A stretch of 14,169 nt of DNA from Methanobacteriota archaeon (GTDB taxonomy: Archaea > Thermoplasmatota > Poseidoniia > Poseidoniales > Poseidoniaceae), in assembly GCA_029979405.1 (NCBI GenBank), contig JAPOHM010000016.1, positions 1-14,169 of the forward strand. Reading direction: 5' to 3'. Position 1 is the stretch's first letter; each line of letters begins with the position of its first letter. Shown here one piece after another: positions 6,546-13,025 of this stretch. The notes beneath the pieces are model-generated. The model ran no database searches. It was given only the letters and a program-made list of their open reading frames with translations, and had not been told where the DNA came from. Position numbers and translations under genes: made by a program.

Positions 6546-7544
6546 TCACCTATTGTAAATTGTGACTTCCTCATTTCCCCAAGTTTCAGTATTCGTTACT
6601 GTAAATTTACTCAAGTCGAATTCGGCTTGCACTGGTGAAACGTGAGTTTTATTGGATTTAACCAAAATAAACTCGTCGACCAAATTTTGGTTTAGAAATT
6701 GATTTATTGTGAAAGGGCCACCTTCAACTAGCAACCTCTGTATTTCGAGGTCCCCAAGCATATCGAGTAATGCAGGCAACCCTCTAAAGTCTGAAGTTAA
6801 ATGCCTGGTGGCAAATCCATCCGTAAGCAATTTGCTTGACGACGGGATCTTTTGATTAGGGTCTATTACAATCCTTAGAGGCTGTTTGTCAGACTCAACA
6901 AGTCGGACAGTTAGAGAAGGGTCGTCCCGGATTACCGTATCGGCGCCTACTAATATTGAACAGCAATCCTTTCTGAGTTCGTGGACTTTTACAAGACAAT
7001 CTTGGCTTGTAAAGCGCTTTGAATCTTCTGAAATATCATCAACAGAGCCGTTTGCATCTGTTGCTACTTTTACTGTTACATACGGTCTTCTGTGCTCACA
7101 CCAATGCAAAAATTCTCTCATTTGAGTAGCGGCTTTTTGTTCTAGCAGTCCGTATCTAACCTTGATTCCAGCATCTTCTAAAACCTTTATTCCATTTCCT
7201 CTTACCAAAGGATTCGGGTCTTCATGCGCTATTATCACTTCAGATATTCCTGCCCATAGCAAAGCCTCAGTACAGGGTGGTGTCCTACCAAAATGATTGC
7301 ATGGTTCAAGAGTAACATAAGCGATTGAGCCGTTAGTATTGTGGCCGTTTTCCTCAGCGTCATGTATCGCCATTTGTTCTGCATGTAATCCTCCGAGGTG
7401 GTCATGCCATCCTTCGGCAATCACAGCTCCGTTCTTTACGAGAACACAACCAACTAAAGGGTTAGGTCGGACCCTACCTCTTCCTTTTTCGGCAACTTCT
7501 ATGGCGCGAAGCATGAAAACCTCGTCTTCAGTGCTCCAAGCCAT
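6546..7544 (-). CDS. ribD: RibD: bifunctional pyrimidine deaminase/reductase of riboflavin synthesis
   Basis: RibD deaminates the pyrimidine made from the GTP-cyclohydrolase product and reduces its ribose with NADPH. In this 332-residue protein the N-terminal deaminase (about 1-145) has PNPLVGCVLV (27-36), the zinc and proton-shuttle HAE (54-56) and TLEPC...PPC with C82 and C91. The C-terminal reductase (about 150-332) shows TVKVATDANGSVDD (157-170), LRKDCCSILVGADTVIRDDP (190-209), LTVR (211-214) and VEGGP (273-277). Length and domain order match the bacterial enzyme. Characterised archaeal pathways use separate ArfB/ArfC-type enzymes, so this fused form suggests bacterial ancestry. It is first of a two-gene operon with trmG10. 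I see no good Shine-Dalgarno before ATG 7544, consistent with leaderless initiation. Confidence 0.93.
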   Translation of the reverse strand: MAWSTEDEVFMLRAIEVAEKGRGRVRPNPLVGCVLVKNGAVIAEGWHDHLGGLHAEQMAIHDAEENGHNTNGSIAYVTLEPCNHFGRTPPCTEALLWAGISEVIIAHEDPNPLVRGNGIKVLEDAGIKVRYGLLEQKAATQMREFLHWCEHRRPYVTVKVATDANGSVDDISEDSKRFTSQDCLVKVHELRKDCCSILVGADTVIRDDPSLTVRLVESDKQPLRIVIDPNQKIPSSSKLLTDGFATRHLTSDFRGLPALLDMLGDLEIQRLLVEGGPFTINQFLNQNLVDEFILVKSNKTHVSPVQAEFDLSKFTVTNTETWGNEEVTIYNR

Positions 7545-7599
7545 AAGACGGGCTGGTATACCAATAGATTTGATTGCTTTGTTTTACTCTGCGTAGTTC
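7545..7599. promoter_or_regulatory. Divergent promoter region between ribD and the lipid kinase
   Basis: Only 55 nt separate two divergent start codons, and neither start has a clear Shine-Dalgarno site. Both are therefore probably transcribed from inside this gap, perhaps leaderless. An AT-rich stretch runs from about 7560 to 7588, but I could not assign a specific TATA box. No FMN-riboswitch-like structure could fit here. Confidence 0.4.
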
Positions 7600-8628
7600 A
7601 TGGAGACCATTCACTGCATAGTGAATCCGGCGAGCAGGGACTATACTTGCGAAAAGAGATGGCCGGATTTGGCAAAAAAAATTGAGGATAGGGGCTGTAA
7701 AGTTATCACTCATTTTACTGAAAGTGTGGGACATGCATCTCAATTAGCATGGGATTTGAGAAATTCTGAAAATCCTGAGATGGTGGTTGCGGTAGGCGGT
7801 GACGGTACAGTCCATGAAGTTGCAAGCGCTCTAAGAGGAAGCGAAATACCACTCGGAATAATTCCATTTGGCTCAGGCAACGATTATGCAATTACCCAAG
7901 GAATATCGAGGAAAAATTTAGACCAAGCTGTTGACGTTTTATTCAACGGTACCGACAGGAAGTGTGCTGCATGGAGGCTTGAAGGATTCCCAGCTTCAAG
8001 CGAAGGAGACTATCCAGCACCCACTGCGAATGAATGGGACGGACCGTCTTCACAAGATGGCAGAATTGTGAGATGGGTTTTCTTGGAATCCGATGCGGGA
8101 ATTACTAGCGCAATATCAAGAGCAAAACTTTCTCGAGCAAAGTGGATCAAAGGGAACAAGAAATACACATATCTTGGAATAACAACAATCCCCTTTTGGA
8201 AGAGAAGGAAAGTATGGCTCAAACTTGATGATGATGAGGGGCAGATACATGATTTTACGATGTTTGCGGCAACGACTGGGGAAACATTCGGAGGAGGATA
8301 TCAGGTCTGTCCAGGAGTGAGTCCAGTTGACGAAAACGGCTCGATAGTTTACGCTCCAAGACTTTCTAGAATTGCAATGCTTTCATTGATGGGCCCCATG
8401 AAGAAAGGCAAGCACATCGGTAAATGGGGTATAACTCAAAAGAAAGCTAACAGAATAGAAATAAAACCGGTCGATAAAGACGGGAATGTTTCAGAAGAAC
8501 CACTTTCTACTGCAACTTGGGTCCAAGCAGATGGCGAGCCAATAATTCAGAGCCCAGCAATTCTTGAATGGCATCTAAACCAAATACTGGTTCGCGGGGC
8601 AAATGATGTCAAATGGGCATCAGAATGA
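7600..8628 (+). CDS. Diacylglycerol-kinase catalytic-domain lipid kinase (DagK/YegS type)
   Basis: These enzymes phosphorylate a lipid hydroxyl with ATP. In this 342-residue protein the N-terminal nucleotide-binding domain has NPAS (9-12), the glycine loop GGDGTV (66-71) and PFGSGND (89-95). The C-terminal beta-sandwich shows TFGGGYQVCPG with a following D-x-NGS, and ends with the conserved DGEP near 311-314. Length is close to the bacterial 290-330, with a slightly long linker around 125-145 (acidic, Pro- and Ser-containing). It has no signal peptide or membrane helix and probably works at the inner membrane face. In an archaeon the substrate could be an ether-lipid diol or a sphingoid- or isoprenoid-like alcohol; the sequence alone does not say which. 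It overlaps the convergent downstream gene by 9 nt. Confidence 0.88.
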   Translation: METIHCIVNPASRDYTCEKRWPDLAKKIEDRGCKVITHFTESVGHASQLAWDLRNSENPEMVVAVGGDGTVHEVASALRGSEIPLGIIPFGSGNDYAITQGISRKNLDQAVDVLFNGTDRKCAAWRLEGFPASSEGDYPAPTANEWDGPSSQDGRIVRWVFLESDAGITSAISRAKLSRAKWIKGNKKYTYLGITTIPFWKRRKVWLKLDDDEGQIHDFTMFAATTGETFGGGYQVCPGVSPVDENGSIVYAPRLSRIAMLSLMGPMKKGKHIGKWGITQKKANRIEIKPVDKDGNVSEEPLSTATWVQADGEPIIQSPAILEWHLNQILVRGANDVKWASE

Positions 8629-9993
8629 GAAATCACTGAATTCTTCATCATCGGCAACCGATGGTGAACTTCTGGTTTCTCTTTGTGGAGCAGGCTTTGG
8701 TTCAGGCTGTGGAGCACTTCTCTTGACCGACTTTCTCTTCTTTACCGGTCTTCTCGTTTCGGTAGGCTCACTTGCTTGTGTTGGTTGGGTCGCTCTCGAA
8801 GGAGCAGAAGCAGAGAAATGCCCTCTAGGTTCCGGAGTAGATTGAGTTGTCGATACAACGTTAGAGGTTGGCATTGGGCTTGATATTGGGGCCTGTGATG
8901 CCACTGTGTTGGACATTTCTTTCGCCTCATCTGTTACTACTACAGAACTAGCGCCACCAAATTGCGTTGGGCCAGAATCATCGCTTTCAGCAGAAGATAG
9001 TACATTATCGAGGTTAAATCCAGCGATAGCCACTTCCTCTTGCTTCTTTTCCTTCTTTGGAGGTGGACTTTGTTTTCTAGCCTTTTCGGCTCTGTCGCTC
9101 GCACTCTCAAGTCCGTCTTTCTTTGATTTCTTGAGGTCCTTTTTCATTTGGAGAGCCTTTGCAAATCCTTCTCTTCCAAGTAGGGTTTCCGCAGTCGATT
9201 TAGCACCTTGTCTTACAATCATAGTAGATAGAATGAACAGACCAACTCCTCCTCCTACTCCAGCAATTAAGAAGAAGAATATGAATCCCCAAGCACCAAA
9301 AATATCAGTGTCTCCAATTTTGTATTCTCCAGAACCACCTTTCAAACTTAGCTCTCCCTGGCCGGTTTCGATACTTGTGACCAACATACCGTGGCCTTGA
9401 CCATCTAACTTGCAGTTATCATCAAGATTTGTATTTAGGGCTCCTTCATCTACTAAGTATCCAGTTAATTTGATTGGCTCATGCCAGTGTTCTAGGATAT
9501 TCAATCCGTCAGCAATATTCTCGCTTCCTGGAATAATTCCGATTATCGCCCAATCATCTGCGTTTTCGGACAGTTTTGAACCAACGGCTTCAGTAGGCAT
9601 CACAGGGTTTGACCAATCTTTGAGGCTGACCCTTCCAGCAGTGCCCTCTTCGACATTCTCTGCTTCAGAATAACTCATCTTGTGAATGATTATTCCTGCA
9701 CCCATTGCCGAGTTAATCCCATCCTCCATAGGATGTTCACTGTAAACAGTTGAAGAAATGATAAGTCCTGTTACCTTAATTGTTGAATTTTCACATTCGA
9801 TTAATGGAACATTATCATTACTGTAACCGTCTCCCATTTCTGATTGAATATTTGCAGTATTAGCGTCAGAATCGATTGTAACTTTCATTTGGCCAGCGCC
9901 AGTTCCCCATTCAGGAGTGTCTGCATAGATACATCCTGCTAGTAGTAACAATAGCGAAGTCAGCAGGGCAACTTGCACCTTTCGGCCGGCCAT
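8620..9993 (-). CDS. Lipoprotein-like single-pass membrane protein of unknown function with a long charged tail
   Basis: I do not recognise a family. From ATG 9993 the protein has 457 residues. Residues 1-21 are a lipoprotein signal, MAGRKVQ then a Leu-rich core and lipobox LLAGC with C21. Residues 22-230 form an acidic ectodomain with beta-strand-like segments, for example IKLTGYLV (174-181), and two further Cys (C67, C194) that could pair. A Gly-rich membrane helix spans about 232-260. The remaining 200 residues are a Lys/Glu helix (about 263-315) and a Ser/Pro/Thr/Gln-rich tail ending in acidic DDEEFSDFSF. The charge pattern places this tail in the cytoplasm. An alternative in-frame ATG at 10032 would add 13 residues before the signal; the later start gives a normal-length signal. 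The gene follows tRNA-Ser and the oxidase operon on the same strand. Confidence 0.75.
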   Translation of the reverse strand: MAGRKVQVALLTSLLLLLAGCIYADTPEWGTGAGQMKVTIDSDANTANIQSEMGDGYSNDNVPLIECENSTIKVTGLIISSTVYSEHPMEDGINSAMGAGIIIHKMSYSEAENVEEGTAGRVSLKDWSNPVMPTEAVGSKLSENADDWAIIGIIPGSENIADGLNILEHWHEPIKLTGYLVDEGALNTNLDDNCKLDGQGHGMLVTSIETGQGELSLKGGSGEYKIGDTDIFGAWGFIFFFLIAGVGGGVGLFILSTMIVRQGAKSTAETLLGREGFAKALQMKKDLKKSKKDGLESASDRAEKARKQSPPPKKEKKQEEVAIAGFNLDNVLSSAESDDSGPTQFGGASSVVVTDEAKEMSNTVASQAPISSPMPTSNVVSTTQSTPEPRGHFSASAPSRATQPTQASEPTETRRPVKKRKSVKRSAPQPEPKPAPQRETRSSPSVADDEEFSDFSF

Positions 9994-10059
9994 GAACAGC
10001 CCACGACCGATTGAGTTGTTGAACCCTTTCATAGCATACAGTGGTCGAACTAAGTGAGG

Positions 10060-10142
10060 CGCCGAGAGAGAGATTCGAACTCCCGTGTCCAAGGGACAGT
10101 GGATTTCAAGTCCACCGCACTACCAGGCTATGCGATCTCGGC
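10060..10142 (-). tRNA. tRNA-Ser (anticodon TGA)
   Basis: On the minus strand the acceptor arms are GCCGAGA (10142-10136) and TCTCGGC (10067-10061), with discriminator G at 10060. The anticodon arm GTGGA-CTTGAAA-TCCAC gives anticodon TGA, which reads TCA. The long variable arm TGTCC-CTT-GGACA is the class II feature expected of tRNA-Ser, and the T arm is GGGAG-TTCGAAT-CTCTC. The body is 83 nt. The bases after the discriminator are CCT, so CCA is not encoded, unlike in the tRNA-Arg of this window. It lies 43 nt after the SCO gene and 66 nt before the lipoprotein start. Confidence 0.97.
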
Positions 10143-10185
10143 CCAAACCGACGGGAGTGTATTCCTTTCAAGAATCTATCCTAAA

Positions 10186-11283
10186 TTATTCAATTCTTCT
10201 TGCAGCGATAATCGCTATGCCAAGGCTAATTGCCACGATGTGTATGGTAAATCCGGGCATGTGGGAATCCGAATGGTCAGGATGGTTTGCATTATTCACA
10301 GCTCTATCGATATCCTCAACAAAATTTTCAACGTCCCAAGTTGAGCCAGTATAAACGATTAGAGGTTTCCAGTCTTCATCCAGAATAAATGTCTGCGTAG
10401 AATGAGAAATTGAAGTTTCGCTACTATTATTCATGTCCATATTAGCAGACATTGGCATTGGTATCATGCTTTGATTTGCATTAGAGGCAGCCCATGCGAT
10501 GTGGTTTGTATCTTGCATGATGATTACGCTGTCCACCCCTACACTACTTTCTTGCCAAGTGGAATTATTGGCATTCCATAGGTAAAGAGTCCAGTACCAA
10601 CTCCAATCTTCCGGTGAATCGACACCGTTTATTCCGGTTACTGAGTTTCCATATTCTTCATGAGTTGAATAGTTTAGAGAAATGTTGTCTTCTGTAGTAG
10701 TAGCAGTTGTAAGATTCCAGCCGGTTGCGTTTTCCATAGGCAGACTGCCCATACCTACCATGTGCATTGAACTTGTATTGTCGGGATATAGTACAACCAT
10801 TTCGTGTTTCATACTGTCGTGACTATGTTCATGTGAATCGATTTCTTCAGCAAGTACATTTATCTGAAAATCATCCCAAACTGTTTGTAATTCATCATGA
10901 GTGCCTGTCAAGTGTGGCCAATTAGCAGAATAATCCTCACTATATGCCTTGAGTGTAGCAGGATCATCGTTATCAGGGTCAACAGTTATTGAGATAAATT
11001 GGTAGTCAATATCCTCTAATTCTTTTTCAGCTAGTACCAGATTGTTTGTGATTACTGGACAGACATCGTAGCATGTTGTAAAAATAAATGCGACAACATT
11101 GACGTCAGCATCTCCTTCCTGAATAGAATACAATTCACCATTTTGGTCTGTAAGAATCCTATTTGGAATAGTTGGTCTATCGAGTTTATATCCGTTCCAA
11201 TGAACTCCATCTCCACCAGCAGCGATACTTGGAATAGATGAAATTACGATTATTATCGAAATAGAATAGACTAGCCATCTCAT
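10186..11283 (-). CDS. sco: SCO1/SenC-family copper chaperone with a large inserted domain
   Basis: SCO proteins deliver copper to, or reduce, the CuA centre of cytochrome oxidase outside the cell membrane. This 365-residue protein has a signal or anchor helix (1-22), a thioredoxin-like core with CYDVC (C71, C75, the copper CxxxC) and SITVDPDNDDPATLKAY (98-114), and a late H294 in SISHSTQTFILDEDWKP, the expected third ligand. It ends with VENFVEDI and a second hydrophobic segment (343-360). Ordinary SCO proteins are about 200 residues, with the His about 85-90 residues after the second Cys. Here the distance is 219, because residues about 150-285 are inserted: a His/Met-rich stretch, then a Trp-rich DUF4430-like segment, then another Met-rich run. 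The frame is open upstream, but ATG 11283 has a GGAG site and a proper signal. The stop of the subunit IV gene lies 20 nt upstream. Confidence 0.88.
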   Translation of the reverse strand: MRWLVYSISIIIVISSIPSIAAGGDGVHWNGYKLDRPTIPNRILTDQNGELYSIQEGDADVNVVAFIFTTCYDVCPVITNNLVLAEKELEDIDYQFISITVDPDNDDPATLKAYSEDYSANWPHLTGTHDELQTVWDDFQINVLAEEIDSHEHSHDSMKHEMVVLYPDNTSSMHMVGMGSLPMENATGWNLTTATTTEDNISLNYSTHEEYGNSVTGINGVDSPEDWSWYWTLYLWNANNSTWQESSVGVDSVIIMQDTNHIAWAASNANQSMIPMPMSANMDMNNSSETSISHSTQTFILDEDWKPLIVYTGSTWDVENFVEDIDRAVNNANHPDHSDSHMPGFTIHIVAISLGIAIIAARRIE

Positions 11284-11303
11284 TTTTCCATCTCCAACTG
11301 AGC

Positions 11304-11708
11304 TTATTCGGTAACGTATGAATAATCCCAGTTTGGAGTACACCATGCTGGTAGATTATCGATGCCATCTGGGTTGGATAGACCAATTCCCCAAAGCATT
11401 AGCGCAACGAAAACTACTGGAAATAATGCAGTCCTTGTGTAAATGAACGGGTCTCCTTTCAAGTGCATAAAGAAAGCAGCGATACCATAGCCCTTGATGA
11501 TTCCAACTATGATTAGAACTGCCCATACAGCGGTTCTAGTTATTGCAATATCGGTTCCGGGTATTGTTTCAAAGAATACAGCAGCAACTTCAAACAAAGT
11601 AAAGAACATTAGAATAATGAAATTCACGTAATATACGTCTTTACCAGATTTGTCAGCAAGCCATTGGAATATTCCAGCGATTGGTCCAGTATGTCTATGT
11701 TCACCCAT
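11304..11708 (-). CDS. Cytochrome c oxidase subunit IV-like protein (prokaryotic)
   Basis: This small 134-residue membrane protein has three hydrophobic helices (about 26-48, 57-78 and 90-110). The motif KGYGIAAFFMHLKGDP (72-87) matches the K...FFMHLK signature of prokaryotic oxidase subunit IV (COX4_pro), which packs against subunits I and III and supports assembly. The polar N-terminus and the short tail with one Cys are unremarkable. It lies 9 nt after the subunit III gene, and its AGGTGA ribosome site (11718-11713) shares a base with that gene's TGA stop, indicating coupled translation in the oxidase operon. Confidence 0.87.
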   Translation of the reverse strand: MGEHRHTGPIAGIFQWLADKSGKDVYYVNFIILMFFTLFEVAAVFFETIPGTDIAITRTAVWAVLIIVGIIKGYGIAAFFMHLKGDPFIYTRTALFPVVFVALMLWGIGLSNPDGIDNLPAWCTPNWDYSYVTE

Positions 11709-11717
11709 TTTTTCACC

Positions 11718-13025
11718 TCAATACAAATAGAACGCGGGGAAGATGGCTACCCAAGCCAAATCCACAAAGTGCCAGTAAAGTCCGAAATATTCGATGCCTC
11801 TACCGTTTTTCTCGTCATAACCAACGGTATCTGCTTTGAATACCATGAAGAGCATTACCAGAAGTCCGATGAATACGTGAAGTCCGTGTGCTCCAGTGGC
11901 TACATAGAAAATCGAACCCGCTTGGGTGTCGATTGTGAATCCTTCAGCGATTAGATGGCTCCACTCAACAAGCTTCAGTATGATAAACAGTGACCCGAGA
12001 GATAGTGTGACAATCAAGTAATTCCTTACCGCCTTCTTTCTCGTAGGGAATAGCTTTGCCATCATCTTGTTCTTTGATGGCTCCCAGTTGACATCCTTTG
12101 CAGTCTTGAGTGCAAGTACGATGGTGTATGATGAAATAATCAGTGCGAAGGTGTTGATTGCTCCAGGTAATAGAGTTCCTACTTCGTGTCTTAGAAGGTC
12201 TGACGCTGTTGTCGTATCTACAACACTACATTTGCCTGCGTCAACGGCCCACTGTGTACACCATTCTGTTCTCATTCTTAGATAGGATGAGAAGAATGAT
12301 GCGAAAACCATTGTTTCAGAGATTAGGAAAATCCACATTCCCGCTTTTCTAATATCTTGTCCTGCGAATGGATGTGATGTTGCTACTTGTTCATGGTGCC
12401 CCTTCAAGTCTTCATTCCACCAGTTGCCAATACCCATTACCAGAATCACGGAACCGATCATGGATAAGGAGAAATCTCCCATTTCTGCCTCGTAATCAAG
12501 GCCGAGTAGCGACTTGCAGGTGTTTACGAAACCAGGGAATCCCATCATGAATAATAGGATACCAGTAGCCATTAATATTGGAGAAGCGGAACCGTGATGT
12601 TCTTCATGGTCATCTCCATGATGGTGCTCCTCTTCAGGCTGAATACTATTGAAGAATCCAGCGACGCCATAGAACATAGCGTAGATAATGAACATAACAA
12701 GAATAGTTTTTCCTGCGGTAGTCCATGTTAGATAGGACAAGTGGGCGTCTATCTCGTGATGATGTGCTTCATCCCACGCTTTTGCTGCAGCCTCTGCGTC
12801 TTCAAGACCAGTTCCAGTTTCTGCAAGAGTCTTGTTAGCTTCTATCCATGCGGCCTCAGCTTCTTCAACTTCGTGATGTGCTTCGTCCCATGCATCGTGC
12901 TTTACAGAAGCAATGCCACCATGGAATACTCCGTAGGCTGTAGCTCCAATAAAGAGGAAGATAACCGAAATTAGGACGGTTCTCATCCAAATCTCGTTTT
13001 TGACATCGTGTAGGCTTCCGCTCAT
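11718..13025 (-). CDS. coxC: Cytochrome c oxidase subunit III with an N-terminal two-helix extension
   Basis: The canonical seven-helix subunit III begins near residue 146: SASPIL parallels the family's SPWP start, NWWNEDLKGHH (201-211) the WW.D segment before helix III, and IRKAGMWIFLISETMVF (225-241) the G-M-x-F-x-x-SE core. KLVEWSHLI (341-349) and HGLHVFIGL (370-378) follow, and WHFVDLAWVAIF (418-429) near the end is diagnostic. At 435 residues it is well above the usual 190-290. Residues 1-145 are extra: a membrane helix (14-36), a charged Ala/Glu/His-rich helical loop (37-102) with two AWDEAHH copies, a second membrane helix (103-125) and the His-rich linker EEEHHHGDDHEEHHG (131-145). 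ATG 13025 overlaps the subunit I stop as ATGA and has a strong AAGGAGG site, so the extension is genuinely in the gene. Confidence 0.92.
   Translation of the reverse strand: MSGSLHDVKNEIWMRTVLISVIFLFIGATAYGVFHGGIASVKHDAWDEAHHEVEEAEAAWIEANKTLAETGTGLEDAEAAAKAWDEAHHHEIDAHLSYLTWTTAGKTILVMFIIYAMFYGVAGFFNSIQPEEEHHHGDDHEEHHGSASPILMATGILLFMMGFPGFVNTCKSLLGLDYEAEMGDFSLSMIGSVILVMGIGNWWNEDLKGHHEQVATSHPFAGQDIRKAGMWIFLISETMVFASFFSSYLRMRTEWCTQWAVDAGKCSVVDTTTASDLLRHEVGTLLPGAINTFALIISSYTIVLALKTAKDVNWEPSKNKMMAKLFPTRKKAVRNYLIVTLSLGSLFIILKLVEWSHLIAEGFTIDTQAGSIFYVATGAHGLHVFIGLLVMLFMVFKADTVGYDEKNGRGIEYFGLYWHFVDLAWVAIFPAFYLY
12759..12893 (-). repeat. Imperfect in-frame duplication encoding AWDEAHH twice in the subunit III extension
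   Basis: The seven codons for AWDEAHH occur at 12893-12873 and again at 12779-12759, 93 nt apart. The similarity extends past the last His with one extra His codon in the second copy (AWDEAHHE against AWDEAHHHE). The DNA of the copies differs at a few third positions, so the duplication is old or selected at protein level. The copies flank the Ala/Glu-rich middle of the loop and may be two arms of a helical hairpin. Confidence 0.7.

Noticed and set aside
6174..6638. 154-residue open frame antisense to trmG10 and ribD
   Set aside because: It crosses the junction of two well-supported genes and shows no recognisable protein pattern.
8906..9400. 164-residue open frame antisense to the lipoprotein-like gene, rich in Phe, Ser and Leu
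   Set aside because: Its composition mirrors the Lys/Glu- and Pro-rich tail on the other strand, and no family features or ribosome site are seen.
9994..10092. Longer N-terminus of the lipoprotein-like gene
   Set aside because: The far end lies inside tRNA-Ser. ATG 10032 remains possible, but ATG 9993 gives a standard lipoprotein signal.
10143..10185. Separate promoter for tRNA-Ser in the 43-nt gap after the SCO gene
   Set aside because: An AT-rich stretch is present, but no clear TATA/BRE arrangement at the right distance; co-transcription from upstream is equally possible.
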